NCBI RefSeq assembly: GCF_000759445.1 | Contig: NZ_JRMB01000001.1 | Location: 1,550,001 to 1,614,000, forward strand | DNA: 64,000 nt | DNA from: Pseudomonas lutea | GTDB lineage: Bacteria; Pseudomonadota; Gammaproteobacteria; Pseudomonadales; Pseudomonadaceae | Reading direction: 5' to 3' | In this document: piece by piece, positions 26,242 through 35,694 of the stretch | Layout: each line of letters opens with the position of its first letter | Numbering within the stretch: position 1 is the first letter of the stretch | Position numbers and translations under genes: made by a program | Notes under the pieces: generated by a model | The model's database searches: none | Seen by the model: the letters and a program-made list of their open reading frames with translations, nothing else | What the model was told of the DNA's origin: nothing

Positions 26242-26705
26242 AGCTGATCCCCATGAACCCTGCTGAATTTGAAGTATTTGCCCAACGGTCGGTTGCCGGA
26301 TACGCCAAGGATATTGCTCGTACCTACACGCTGCACGACGCTGTCGCCTGCGAAAGCGCCCGGGCAGATTTCGATGACCTGTTGACGCACGGCCTGGACA
26401 CCGACGGGCATTGGTTCTGCCGGTTATGCGTGGGTGCAGGCCTCGAAGTGGGCAGCCTCTGGATGGGCATCGTGGCGTCGCCGCCGTTGCCTGCACGACT
26501 GTTCATCTATGACCTGGAGATTCATGAGCCTTTCAGGCGTCAGGGCCTGGGCAGGGAAGCGCTTGAGGTCGTTGAGGCGTGGGCCCTGGAGCGCGGGATT
26601 CGTCGTCTGGAGCTCAACGTGTTTTCGGACAACGTCGCCGCTCGAAAGCTCTACGAAACCGTCGGGATGCAGGCACGGGAAATAACCTTGTCCAAGGCGT
26701 CATAG
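26238..26705 (+). CDS. GNAT-family N-acetyltransferase
   Basis: A 155-residue protein with the GNAT core: LFIYDLEIHEPFRRQGLGRE (acetyl-CoA loop RRQGLG), RLELNVFSDNVAARKLYETV and GMQAREITLSK. Its ATG overlaps the kinase stop (ATGA), so it belongs to the phosphorelay operon. It may modify an amine or a protein Lys in the same regulon; the substrate is not evident. Confidence 0.9.
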   Translation: MKLIPMNPAEFEVFAQRSVAGYAKDIARTYTLHDAVACESARADFDDLLTHGLDTDGHWFCRLCVGAGLEVGSLWMGIVASPPLPARLFIYDLEIHEPFRRQGLGREALEVVEAWALERGIRRLELNVFSDNVAARKLYETVGMQAREITLSKAS

Positions 26706-26721
26706 CCGGTTTTTCTGGGCG

Positions 26722-27663
26722 CTAAGCCGGCCCGGTTGCAGCGTCCACGCTGCCATAAGGCGCCAGGTGCTCACTCAGGTACTTGAGCAGGATGCTGACC
26801 TTGGGCAGGGCTTCCCGGGTTTTGAGCCAGACCAGGTTCATGGGCAGTCCGTCGGTGGCCAGCTCCGGCAACACCTCAACCAGCCGTCCTTCGTTGAGGT
26901 GAGTCTGGACCAGCCAGGTGGGCAACTGCGCGATGCCATGCCCGGCAATGGTCGCCGACACTTCACCTTCCCCGTCGCCCACCGCTATACGGGGATGAAT
27001 GATGCGCCGCTCCCGGTCCCCAGGCTGTCGCCCGCGAAAATACCAGGGGCCAACCTGCCCGTCGGATTGCCCATAGGCGATGCAATGGTGGTGCTCGAGG
27101 TCGGCATCGGTGGCGGGCTGACCGTGCTCGGCGATGTAACCGGGCGCAGCACAAAAGACCAGCCGCTGAGCGCCGATGAACCGATGACCGAGCCCCGCAG
27201 CCCAGGCATCAGCGCCGCCGATACGAACCACAATGTCGATGCCTTCGTGTACGGGATCAATGAACCGGTCGGAAAAGGAAATATGCGGCTGCAGCAACGG
27301 GTATTGCTTCACGAAGTTAAGGATCAGCGGCAGCACGTGGAGACGTCCGTATGACGCAGGCAAATCAATGCGCACCCGGCCGTGGGGTTCGTGGCGTTCC
27401 GATGCCAATGCCAGTTCGGCTTCTTCGAGGTCGGCGAGCACGCCGCTGCAAGTGGAGTAAAACTTCACTCCGGCTTCGGTCAGCGACAAGCGCCGCGTGG
27501 TGCGGCTGAACAGGCGCTGGCCCAGGCGCTGCTCCAGACGGGCGATGCCTTTGCTGACGGCCGACGCGGTCAGGTTCAGCTTCATGGCTGCACTGGCAAA
27601 ACTGCCGGAATCAGCGACGGCCACGAACACATCTATGCCCTTGAGACGTTCAGAGGAGAACAT
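26722..27663 (-). CDS. LysR-family transcriptional regulator
   Basis: A 313-residue protein. Its N-terminal winged HTH (LKGIDVFVAVADSGSFASAA, then SAVSKGIARLEQRLGQRLF) is followed by the PBP2-like effector domain (HGRVRIDLPASYGRLHVLPL; GHGIAQLPTWL). It is divergent from an MFS transporter across a 104-base gap and probably controls it. ATG 27663 is taken; an alternative ATG four codons upstream has no better ribosome site. Confidence 0.92.
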   Translation of the reverse strand: MFSSERLKGIDVFVAVADSGSFASAAMKLNLTASAVSKGIARLEQRLGQRLFSRTTRRLSLTEAGVKFYSTCSGVLADLEEAELALASERHEPHGRVRIDLPASYGRLHVLPLILNFVKQYPLLQPHISFSDRFIDPVHEGIDIVVRIGGADAWAAGLGHRFIGAQRLVFCAAPGYIAEHGQPATDADLEHHHCIAYGQSDGQVGPWYFRGRQPGDRERRIIHPRIAVGDGEGEVSATIAGHGIAQLPTWLVQTHLNEGRLVEVLPELATDGLPMNLVWLKTREALPKVSILLKYLSEHLAPYGSVDAATGPA

Positions 27664-27767
27664 GCCAACTACCATTCAGGAATTCAGTTCGCGAGAGTAA
27701 GTCATTTATGTCGCGGATGAGAAAGCAAATCTTCAATAGGCTATGGCAAAGTCTTTGGAGTTAACCT

Positions 27768-28967
27768 ATGCCACCTTCCACCTCCGCCACGGCGTCGCAG
27801 CCTGCTGCTGCATCCCGTTCAGGCGTCCAGATTCTGATCATGGCGATCGCCGCGTTCATAATCGTCACCACTGAATTCCTCATCGTCGGATTGCTCCCGG
27901 CGATGGCCCGTGACCTTGGCGTGTCGATCGCGGTGGCAGGCCAGGTCGTCACGTTGTTCGCCTTCACTGTCATGTTGTTCGGGCCGTTCCTCACGGCAAA
28001 ACTGGCAGGCGTGGAACGCAAGAAGCTCTTCACGATCATCCTGCTGGTGTTTGCGGCGTCCAACGTGCTGGCGGCGTTGTCCACCAACATCTGGGTCATG
28101 GCCCTCGCGCGGTTTATTCCGGCGCTGGGCTTGCCAGTGTTCTGGGGCACGGCCAGCGAAACGGCTGGGCAACTGGCAGCGCCCGGTAAATCGGGTCAGG
28201 CGGTGTCGCGCGTGTATCTCGGCATTTCCGCGGCTCTGGTATTTGGCGTGCCGCTGGGCACCGTGGCCGCCGATACCCTTGGCTGGCGCGGCAGTTTCTG
28301 GGTGCTGGCGGTCATTTCGCTGGTGATCGCCATCCTGATGCAGCTCTGCATGCCAACCCTGCCGTCGTCTCCGGCCAAGCACGGTGAAAAGCAGACGGAC
28401 ATCCTCAAGCAGCCGCGCTTCCTGGCGCACATCGCGCTGTCGGTGCTCGCGTTCACCGCGATGTTCACGGCTTACACCTACCTGGCCGACATCCTGCAGA
28501 CCCTCGCCGGTGTGCCGACCAACCAGGTGGGCTGGTGGCTGATGGGCTTCGGCGCAGTCGGCATGATCGGCAACCATTGGGGTGGCGCGCTGGTGGATCG
28601 CAGCCCGCTGGGTGCAATGGTGCTGTTTCTGGTCATTCTGAGCATCGGCATGGCCGCCGCCATTCCGCTGGCAACTGAACATGTCTGGTTGATCGCCGCG
28701 CTAGTCCTGTGGGGCATTGCCTACACCGCGCTGTTCCCGGTATGCCAGGTGCGCGTGATGCAGGCAGGGGCAAAAGCCCAGGCGCTGGCGGCGACGATGA
28801 ATATTTCAGCGGCCAATGCCGGTATTGGCTTGGGAGCCATTTTCGGTGGGCTGGGCATCGGCCACTTCGGCCTCGGGTCTTTGGGATGGGTGGCGACTGC
28901 GATCGCGGTCGTGGCGATCCTGGTTGCCTTGTTGATGATGCGTAATCGCCAAGCGGCTGCGCGTTGA
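27768..28967 (+). CDS. MFS efflux transporter (sugar-efflux/YdhP-AraJ type)
   Basis: A 399-residue, 12-helix major facilitator: FIIVTTEFLIVGLLPAMARD (helix 1 signature of the DHA1 AraJ/YdhP group), the FALTKLAGVERKK-type loop between helices 2 and 3, and FIPALGLPVFWG in the helix-4 region. It is likely a proton-driven exporter of sugars or drugs. GGAG precedes the ATG. It is paired with the divergent LysR regulator; a similar transporter lies at 42725-43882. Confidence 0.92.
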   Translation: MPPSTSATASQPAAASRSGVQILIMAIAAFIIVTTEFLIVGLLPAMARDLGVSIAVAGQVVTLFAFTVMLFGPFLTAKLAGVERKKLFTIILLVFAASNVLAALSTNIWVMALARFIPALGLPVFWGTASETAGQLAAPGKSGQAVSRVYLGISAALVFGVPLGTVAADTLGWRGSFWVLAVISLVIAILMQLCMPTLPSSPAKHGEKQTDILKQPRFLAHIALSVLAFTAMFTAYTYLADILQTLAGVPTNQVGWWLMGFGAVGMIGNHWGGALVDRSPLGAMVLFLVILSIGMAAAIPLATEHVWLIAALVLWGIAYTALFPVCQVRVMQAGAKAQALAATMNISAANAGIGLGAIFGGLGIGHFGLGSLGWVATAIAVVAILVALLMMRNRQAAAR

Positions 28968-29085
28968 AAGCCCGGCGCGGATGTTCGGCTTGCGGGCGTC
29001 TGGCCAACCGGCCGCCGACGAAGCAGGCAGGGCGGCTACTAAGCTGGTAGACTGCGCCCCGAAATTACTCAAGAGGAATGCTTCA

Positions 29086-29430
29086 ATGGCCACTAATCGC
29101 TCCCGTCGTCTGCGCAAAAAGCTCTGTGTCGACGAGTTTCAGGAATTGGGCTTCGAGCTGAACCTGGAATTCAAAGAGGATCTGAGTGACGAGGCAATCG
29201 ATGCATTCCTCGACGCGTTCCTGACAGAAGCCATGGACGGTAACGGCCTGGACTACGTCGGCGGCGACGACTTCGGTCTGGTCTGCAAGGCTGATCGTGG
29301 TTCGGTCACCGAAGAGCAGCGCGCTGCTGTCGAGGCTTGGCTGAACGGCCGTGACGAGCTGACCAAGGTAACTGTCAGCCCGCTGCTGGACGCCTGGTAC
29401 CCTGAAACGCCGATCAACGCGGCCAGCTGA
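29086..29430 (+). CDS. yggL: YggL-family (DUF469) ribosome-associated protein
   Basis: A 114-residue protein with a basic N-terminus (ATNRSRRLRKKLCVDEFQEL) and GFELNLEFK, then LDAFLTEAMDGNGLDYVGGD, the DUF469 pattern. E. coli YggL binds the 50S subunit. The ATG is set by AAGAGGAA upstream. It is monocistronic with its own terminator. Confidence 0.93.
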   Translation: MATNRSRRLRKKLCVDEFQELGFELNLEFKEDLSDEAIDAFLDAFLTEAMDGNGLDYVGGDDFGLVCKADRGSVTEEQRAAVEAWLNGRDELTKVTVSPLLDAWYPETPINAAS

Positions 29431-29469
29431 TCAGCAGGCGGTCTCCCGCCACGCTGATACCCAAAGAAG

Positions 29470-29493
29470 CCACCCTGAAGGGTGGTTTTTTTT
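29470..29493 (+). terminator. Rho-independent terminator of yggL
   Basis: CCACCC / GGGTGG stem with loop TGAA, followed by eight T residues. Confidence 0.9.
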
Positions 29494-29802
29494 GCCTGCG
29501 ATTTTGTTCTCTGCCATCAAGATTGGCCCAACAACGCAAAGCGACGCAGGCGTGACCGGGTCAGTTATGAGCACCCGGCGCAGGAATTTGACGGTTTAAC
29601 GTGACATTGAATGGACATGAGCAAAAAATAGCGCCGTTTGACGGCAGTAACCCGGCGCAAGTCACCAAAGCTTGGGGCATAATGCCGCTTTACCGAAGGC
29701 CAGTGTCACGCCCGGCCCACGGGCATTTTCTGGTCTTGTGTTCACACTGCGAGGGAATTCATCCCCTCTTCATCTCGTTATCAGTGCAGTAGGGTTTATT
29801 GA

Positions 29803-31269
29803 ATGATCAAGTCTTTGCGTCCGTTGTTGATGGCCACCCTGCTCTTCCCCCTTTCGTTCTCTATCGCCGCCGCCCCGATCAACACTGCCTTGCCACCCAA
29901 GGTCCAGGCAGCACTCAAAGCCAGCAAACTGCAGAATGATGCGCTGTCGCTGGTGATGCTGCCGGTCAGCGGCCCGGGCACGCCGACGGTGTTCAATGCC
30001 GACGTTTCGGTCAATCCGGCGTCCACCATGAAGCTGGTGACGACTTACGCGGCCCTTGAAATGCTTGGCCCTACCCACCAGTGGAAAACCGAGTTCTACA
30101 CCGACGGCACCCTCAGCAATGGCGTGCTGCGCGGCAACCTTTACCTGAAAGGCGGCGGCGACCCCAAGCTGAACATGGAACGCCTCTGGCTGTTGATGCG
30201 AGACCTGCGCGCCAATGGCGTGCAGCAAGTCACCGGTGATCTGGTGCTCGACCGCAGCCATTTCGTGCAGCCGCAATTGCCGGTCTTCGATGACGACGGC
30301 AACGACAAGAACAAACCATTCCTGGTCCGCCCGGACTCGTTGATGGTCAACCTCAAGGCCCTGCGCTTCATCACCCGCAACGACGGCGGCAAGATTCTGA
30401 TCTCGGTTGAGCCGCCCATCGCGGCCATCCACATCAATAACCAGGTCAAGGCGTTGTCGTCGAACAAGTGTACCGGCGATGTGCTGTACAACCCGGTCCC
30501 GGAAGCCGACGGCGGCATCAGCGTGACCGTTACAGGTCAGTTGGGCGATGGCTGTAATTCTCAGACGTACTTGTCGCTGCTTGACCACCCGACCTACACG
30601 GCAGGCGCCGTGCGGGCCATCTGGCAGGAACTGGGCGGGAGCATTCTTGGCAAGGACCGGCTGGACGTCACTCCGGGCAGCGCCAAGCTGCTGGCGAGAG
30701 CGTTTTCTCCGGACCTGGCCGAGATCATTCGCGACATCAACAAATTCAGTAACAACACCATGGCGCAGCAGTTATTCCTGAGCCTGGGCGCGGAGTTCCG
30801 CAACGAAGCGGACGGCGATGACGCCAAGGCAGCGCAGCGCGTGGTGCGCCAGTGGCTGGCGAAAAAAGGCATCATTGCGACCCATCTGGTCATGGAGAAC
30901 GGCTCTGGCCTGTCCCGCGCCGAACGGGTCAGTGCGCGCGAGATGGCGCAGATGCTCCAGGCCGCCTGGAACAGCCCGTATCAGGCAGAATTCATGAGTT
31001 CGATGCCGCTGGCGGGCATGGACGGCACCATGCGCAAGCGCCTCAAGAGTACGGCGCTGCGGGGTCAGGCCCACATCAAGACCGGCACGCTGAACACGGT
31101 TCGCGCGATCTCCGGGTTCAGCCGTGACAGCAACGGCAACACCTGGGTGGTGGTCGCGATTCTCAACGACCCGCGTCCGTGGGGCGCGTCCTCGGTGCTC
31201 GATGAGGTGCTGGTCAGTCTGTACAACCAGCCGAAACTGCAGAACACGGCCATTTCCCTGCAGCAGTAA
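29803..31269 (+). CDS. dacB: D-alanyl-D-alanine carboxypeptidase/endopeptidase, PBP4 (DacB)
   Basis: A 488-residue periplasmic penicillin-binding protein. Its signal peptide ends near SIAAAP. The catalytic triad motifs are NPASTMKL (Ser74, Lys77), KFSNNTMAQ (SxN) and HIKTGTLN (KTG). The long insert between the first two motifs is typical of class C type-4 PBPs. It trims pentapeptides and cuts cross-links. The gap before it (29494-29802) holds the promoter and no gene. Confidence 0.95.
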   Translation: MIKSLRPLLMATLLFPLSFSIAAAPINTALPPKVQAALKASKLQNDALSLVMLPVSGPGTPTVFNADVSVNPASTMKLVTTYAALEMLGPTHQWKTEFYTDGTLSNGVLRGNLYLKGGGDPKLNMERLWLLMRDLRANGVQQVTGDLVLDRSHFVQPQLPVFDDDGNDKNKPFLVRPDSLMVNLKALRFITRNDGGKILISVEPPIAAIHINNQVKALSSNKCTGDVLYNPVPEADGGISVTVTGQLGDGCNSQTYLSLLDHPTYTAGAVRAIWQELGGSILGKDRLDVTPGSAKLLARAFSPDLAEIIRDINKFSNNTMAQQLFLSLGAEFRNEADGDDAKAAQRVVRQWLAKKGIIATHLVMENGSGLSRAERVSAREMAQMLQAAWNSPYQAEFMSSMPLAGMDGTMRKRLKSTALRGQAHIKTGTLNTVRAISGFSRDSNGNTWVVVAILNDPRPWGASSVLDEVLVSLYNQPKLQNTAISLQQ

Positions 31270-31344
31270 CGCTCGGCGGTGCAGGTGCGAGTCGCCCAAC
31301 GGCTTGCACTCGCGTCGATCGGTGCACGCCGCCCTCGTTGTTCG

Positions 31345-32139
31345 CTACCAGCTTTGTCCCAGTCCGAGCAGGCCCAGAATCTGCCTGCGCAGATCGACCA
31401 GGTACGGGTCATCGCGATGCCGAGGGTACGGCCGGTCGATCGTCAATTCGGCTTTGATCTGCGCCGGCCGGTCGCTGAACACGATGACGCGATTGGCGAG
31501 CAACAGCGCCTCCTCGACATCGTGAGTGACCAGCAGCGCGGTGTAACCCTGGCGCTGCCACAGATCAATCAGCTCCTGCTGCATGGCAATCCGGGTCAGA
31601 GAATCAAGCTTGCCCAGTGGCTCGTCAAGGATCAGCAGCCGTGGCTCGTTGACCAGCGCCCGTGCCAGCGCCACTCGCTGCGCCATCCCGCCCGACAGTT
31701 GTCGCGGGTAGGCTCGGGCGAACTGGCTCAGGCCCACTTTCGCCAGCGCTTCATCGACCTTGCCCCGGGTGGTTTTCAGCAACCCCCGGGCGTCGAGGCC
31801 CAAGGCCACGTTGTCCCAGACCCGGCGCCATGGGTACAGCGTCGGGTCCTGAAACACCGCCACGCGGGTCGGATCAGGCCCGGTGATCGCTTCGCCATCC
31901 GCCAGCAAAGCTCCACTGTCCGCCCTCTCAAGCCCTGCGACCAGACGCAGCAGGGTTGATTTTCCGCAACCCGAAGGCCCCAGCAGCGCGACGAACTCTC
32001 CCGGTTCGACGGCCAGCGACACGTGCTCCAGCACCGGCAACCGGTGACCCTCAAGTACGAAGCCGTGGCTCAGGTTATCGATGCGCAGCGCCAGGCCACG
32101 AGTGGACTCAACGCTTTCTGCTATCCCTGCACTTACCAT
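31345..32139 (-). CDS. ABC transporter ATP-binding protein (nitrate/sulfonate/taurine type)
   Basis: A 264-residue ATPase: Walker A LLGPSGCGKSTLLRL, signature QLSGGMAQRVALARAL, Walker B LLILDEPLGKLD and the switch His in LLVTHDVEEAL. It resembles SsuB/TauB. Its ATG overlaps the last codons of the permease gene and follows GGAGC. It is the third gene of a binding protein-permease-ATPase operon. The substrate is unknown. Confidence 0.93.
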   Translation of the reverse strand: MVSAGIAESVESTRGLALRIDNLSHGFVLEGHRLPVLEHVSLAVEPGEFVALLGPSGCGKSTLLRLVAGLERADSGALLADGEAITGPDPTRVAVFQDPTLYPWRRVWDNVALGLDARGLLKTTRGKVDEALAKVGLSQFARAYPRQLSGGMAQRVALARALVNEPRLLILDEPLGKLDSLTRIAMQQELIDLWQRQGYTALLVTHDVEEALLLANRVIVFSDRPAQIKAELTIDRPYPRHRDDPYLVDLRRQILGLLGLGQSW

Positions 32140-33131
32140 TTCATCGCTCCTTGTTGCCACGCCAGCAGACGGTCACGCACCAGAAACAGCGCTGAAATCA
32201 GCCCCGAACACGCCAGCGCCATGATCAACAACGCCGCGTACATGTTGGCGTACGCCGCCCAGCCTTGCGCCCATTGCAGGTACCAGCCGATTCCCGACTT
32301 GACGCCCATCATCTCCGCCACCACCAGTGTTGAAAACGACGCGCCGAGGCCCATGAACAAGCCCACGAACACATGAGGCAGCGCGGCGGGGATCGCCACT
32401 TTGAAGATCAGAAAACGCTGATTGGCACCCAGGGTACGCGCTACGTCGTAGTAGGCCTTGTCGACGCTCGCCACCCCTGACCAGGTCAGCACCGTGACCG
32501 GAAACCAGGTCGCCAGAGCAATGAGAAAAACGCTGGCGCTCCAGCTGCTGGGAAAAAGGAAAAAGCACAGCGGCAGCAAGGCGGTGGACGGCACCGGCCC
32601 CAGGATGCGCAAAACCGGATGCAGCCAGTAGCCGATACTGCGCGACCAGCCGATGGCGACGCCGGCAATGAACCCCGTCAACGCACCGAGCGCTACGCCA
32701 CTGCCCAATAGGATGGCCGAGTGAAACAGGCTGTCGGCGAGGCGCCGCCAGTCATCCACGTAAACGTCCAGCAACGCCTGGGGCGGGGCGAAGAACGGCA
32801 CCGGCAGCCAGGCGAGTTTGGCGGTAAGCAGCTCCCAGACGGACAGCAGAAGCGGCAGGGCAATCAGCCACGGCCCGAGTCTGGCGGTACGCACCGCCAA
32901 CGGACGGGACCAGCGCCTGAGGATCACGGCGAGCACAATCAGCCCGGTCACGATCAGGCAAAGATTGGCCAGGCCCTGGGTCATCGGCCAGCTGCGCGAT
33001 GCGTTGGGCACGTACACAACCAGCAACGCGGTCGCCAGCCAGAACGCTGCAGCCAGCAGCCCCTGTAACCAAAACGGGTTTGCCGGGGTGTTCAACCGCT
33101 CCACGTCGGCCGTCATCTCAATTGAAGACAT
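32133..33131 (-). CDS. ABC transporter permease
   Basis: A 332-residue inner-membrane protein with an extra N-terminal membrane region before the usual six-helix BPD_transp_1 core (IGWSRSIGYWLHPVLRILGP; DVARTLGANQRFLIFKVAIP, the EAA loop; LLIMALACSGLISALFLV). It is longer than SsuC or TauC. The ATG at 33131 overlaps the end of the binding-protein gene; a second ATG at 33116 is possible. It partners the adjacent ATPase. Confidence 0.88.
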   Translation of the reverse strand: MSSIEMTADVERLNTPANPFWLQGLLAAAFWLATALLVVYVPNASRSWPMTQGLANLCLIVTGLIVLAVILRRWSRPLAVRTARLGPWLIALPLLLSVWELLTAKLAWLPVPFFAPPQALLDVYVDDWRRLADSLFHSAILLGSGVALGALTGFIAGVAIGWSRSIGYWLHPVLRILGPVPSTALLPLCFFLFPSSWSASVFLIALATWFPVTVLTWSGVASVDKAYYDVARTLGANQRFLIFKVAIPAALPHVFVGLFMGLGASFSTLVVAEMMGVKSGIGWYLQWAQGWAAYANMYAALLIMALACSGLISALFLVRDRLLAWQQGAMKW

Positions 33132-34200
33132 TGGCAGTGATCTCCGCAGCAAAGCCATCGGCATCGGTGCTTTGACGAATGACTTCGACAGTCTTCAGAT
33201 CGCGCACGTAGGTGGCGATTTCTGCGGTCAACGCTGCGCCGACCGCATGATGGCCGTGGGTGTGGTCATGCAGAATCGCAACCACTTCCTCCGTTGTGGT
33301 GTTGAGGGCGTAGGCCTGGAACCCTTTGGCCACCTCTTCCGGGTGCGTTACCGAATAGTCATGGGCCTCCAGAATGGCCTGGGTCAGCGCGGCCACGACA
33401 CGCTTGTCATCACGGGCCAGCTTGCCGGTGACCCCGACCACGCAGCAGCTGAGATTGGCGTAGTCTTCCACGAGATTGGACGACAGTTCGCGCGCCTTGC
33501 CGGCTTTGATCAGCCGGTACATGAACGGGTCGCTTCCGCTCACGGCCTGGACCTCGCCCCGCTCCAGCGCGGTGCCCAGCAGGTCGGCCGGATACAGCCG
33601 CCACTCCACATCGCGAACCGGGTCAACGCCATGTTTCTTCAGCAAAATGGAGAAGAAGTTCCGGTCCGGGCTCGCCATATCGGTGACACCGATGGCCTTG
33701 CCTTTGAGGTCCTCCAGCCTGTTGACCGGGCCGTCCGCTGCGCTGAGCAAACGCAAACACCCGCCATGGGTGCCGGCGGTCAGCTTGACGTCGAACCCCT
33801 GTTCGAGCGCCTTGAGCCAACGCAGCGCCATACCGATGCCCGCATCAGCCTTGCCTGTTGCAATCGCTTCCAGCAGCACTTCAGTGGAGTTGCCGAAGTT
33901 GACCAGCTCGACCTCCAGATTGTGCTTTTTGAAGAAGCCCTGGCCGTAGGCGATCACCACCGGCGCCAGGCAGACCGCGTTCAGATTGATTGCAAGCTTC
34001 AGCGAGCACGGTTGATCGAGGCGGATGAATTGCCCGGTGCCCGCCGGCTCTGCTGCAGGATCACCGCCCTGCCCGGCATGGTCTGCGTGTTCGTCAGCGG
34101 CCCAGAGGACGCGGGGTAACGACAGCAGCAGTGGCGAAGCCAGCGCAGCCCCGGCGATGCCCAGCACGCGCCGTCGGCTTAATTGATCAAAACGGGCCAT
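33118..34200 (-). CDS. ABC transporter substrate-binding protein with Tat signal
   Basis: A 360-residue NMT1/NrtA-type periplasmic protein. It starts with a twin-arginine signal (LSRRRVLGIAGAALASPLLL), then a His/Asp-rich linker (EHADHAGQGG), then the binding lobes (LKLAINLNAVCLAPVVIAYG; GNSTEVLLEAIATGKADAGI; LKGKAIGVTDMASPDRNFFS). Candidates for the ligand are nitrate, aliphatic sulfonates, taurine or a thiamine precursor; the sequence does not decide. The His-rich linker suggests metal binding, and Tat export suggests folding in the cytoplasm. First gene of the operon. Confidence 0.88.
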   Translation of the reverse strand: MARFDQLSRRRVLGIAGAALASPLLLSLPRVLWAADEHADHAGQGGDPAAEPAGTGQFIRLDQPCSLKLAINLNAVCLAPVVIAYGQGFFKKHNLEVELVNFGNSTEVLLEAIATGKADAGIGMALRWLKALEQGFDVKLTAGTHGGCLRLLSAADGPVNRLEDLKGKAIGVTDMASPDRNFFSILLKKHGVDPVRDVEWRLYPADLLGTALERGEVQAVSGSDPFMYRLIKAGKARELSSNLVEDYANLSCCVVGVTGKLARDDKRVVAALTQAILEAHDYSVTHPEEVAKGFQAYALNTTTEEVVAILHDHTHGHHAVGAALTAEIATYVRDLKTVEVIRQSTDADGFAAEITANVFN

Positions 34201-34532
34201 GGTGTTCCCTTACCGAATGAGTGAAATGACAGTCAGCAACGACGGCTTAATAACCAAAAACCCGGGTAAGTCTGACTTTTTAAAACCCTAACACTCACGC
34301 GATAATTAATTAAATTCATTTTTATTCTATTCCACTATGCAAGTGTTCTATGTAATCGCTCAGTGCAAGTCACTGCCTGCTTGAGCCCGCCGTGCCCAAT
34401 GCGCGTGGCGAGAACCGCACAATCGCGAAGAGCGTGCTCGCGAAGTCATGATCACTGACGCCGATGTCATCCACCGCTCTCAAGACTGGCGTTATGCTGA
34501 GAGCTCGCCCCATCACAGGATCTCTGCTCTCA
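34201..34532. other. Intergenic region, AT-rich divergent promoter area
   Basis: A stretch of 332 bases between the divergent ABC operon and the 34533 gene. Its centre (about 34290-34350) is markedly AT-rich, as expected of promoters. I see no gene; a frame from 34464 continues into the next gene without a ribosome site. Confidence 0.5.
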
Positions 34533-35165
34533 ATGAACATCCATAAGCCTCAACCTTTGCGTCGCACCCTTCTGATGTCGGCCTTGCTGGGCACCCTGCT
34601 GGCAAGCGCGTTGCCTGCCTGCGCGGAGGATGGCAAGCCCATGCGCGTGCGCGGCACAATCACGGCGGTCGACGGTGACGCGTTGAAAATCCACAGCAAC
34701 CGTGGCGAAGATCTGCAGGTGGCCGTGACCCCGAACACGCAGATTCGCGGCGTAACCCTGGCGCAGGTGTCCGAAATCAAACCGGGCAGCTACATCGGTT
34801 CCGCGGCAGTGCCGTTGCCGGATGGCTCGTTGAAAGCACTGGAGGTCCATGTGTTTCCGCCAGAGATGGCAGGCACGGGCGACGGCCATCGCGCATTCGA
34901 CCTGACGCCGGACAGCACAATGACCAATGGCTCGGTGGGTGATCTCGTCGCCAGCAACGGGCGCACGATCACCGTCAATTACAAGGGCGGGCAGAAGACC
35001 ATCGTCATTCCCGATGACGTACCGATCGTCAATCTGGTGCCGGGTGATCGAGGGCTGCTCAAGCCAGGCGTGAAAGTGGTCCTGCAGGCGCAGAAAGCAG
35101 CCGACAGCACGCTGACCGCGCTATCGGTTTCTGCCGGAGAAAATGGCGTGACACCGCCCATGTGA
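34533..35165 (+). CDS. Exported DUF5666-like protein
   Basis: A 210-residue protein with a signal peptide (LLMSALLGTLLASALPACAE) and two or three repeats of an OB/beta-barrel module of the DUF5666 type (VRGTITAVDGDALKIHSNRG; LVASNGRTITVNYKGGQKTI). A lone Cys near the signal end (LPACAE) might be a lipobox, though a poor one. Role unknown. Start MNIHKPQPLRR is preferred because the signal peptide follows; the ribosome site is weak. Confidence 0.7.
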   Translation: MNIHKPQPLRRTLLMSALLGTLLASALPACAEDGKPMRVRGTITAVDGDALKIHSNRGEDLQVAVTPNTQIRGVTLAQVSEIKPGSYIGSAAVPLPDGSLKALEVHVFPPEMAGTGDGHRAFDLTPDSTMTNGSVGDLVASNGRTITVNYKGGQKTIVIPDDVPIVNLVPGDRGLLKPGVKVVLQAQKAADSTLTALSVSAGENGVTPPM

Positions 35166-35249
35166 AGCACGGGATGGCCGCCAGGACAGGGCGAGTACCC
35201 GGCCGATTGGCCAGATTCGCCGCCCTGCCCCGAGCGTCCATCGGATGAA

Positions 35250-35594
35250 TCAGAGACAGGTGGCGAGCACTGCGCCGCGCTGCTCTACGGCATTGGCGCC
35301 TGGCTTGGCGTAAAAGCTGACCCTGGTCATCCCTGCCTTGCCGGCGACGTCGGCGAAATACTGGCCCTCGGTGGTGTAGACCGTAAAGGCATCGGGCTCG
35401 CCCTTGGCCATGAAGACATCCGCCACGTCACCGAACAATTGCACGTTAGCCCAGGTGACCTTGATGCATTCGGCCACGGCAGTGGCAGGTTTCTGACTGG
35501 TATACACCTGCGCCGGACCCGCCGAACGCGTTTGGTTCAAACTCATGCAACCCGTCAACGCCACCAGCGCCAGCGCGCCCGCCCACTGCTTCAT
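35250..35594 (-). CDS. Putative lipoprotein
   Basis: A 114-residue protein with a signal peptide and lipobox ALTGC at residues 12-16, then a compact domain (AVAECIKVTWANVQLFGDVA; GMTRVSFYAKPGANAVEQRG) ending ATCL. The mature part has two further cysteines. Family not recognised. Monocistronic. Confidence 0.75.
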   Translation of the reverse strand: MKQWAGALALVALTGCMSLNQTRSAGPAQVYTSQKPATAVAECIKVTWANVQLFGDVADVFMAKGEPDAFTVYTTEGQYFADVAGKAGMTRVSFYAKPGANAVEQRGAVLATCL

Positions 35595-35694
35595 GACAAT
35601 CCCTTTTGGTAAAAAAGGACCGATGGTACCAGCAACCTCATCCAGGCCACACGCCTGGCGTTAAACGGGCGCTTCTTCCGATCCGATTGTCGGG

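Noticed and set aside
29601..29792. 63-codon frame upstream of dacB
   Set aside because: No ribosome site or recognisable sequence, and it overlaps the likely dacB promoter.
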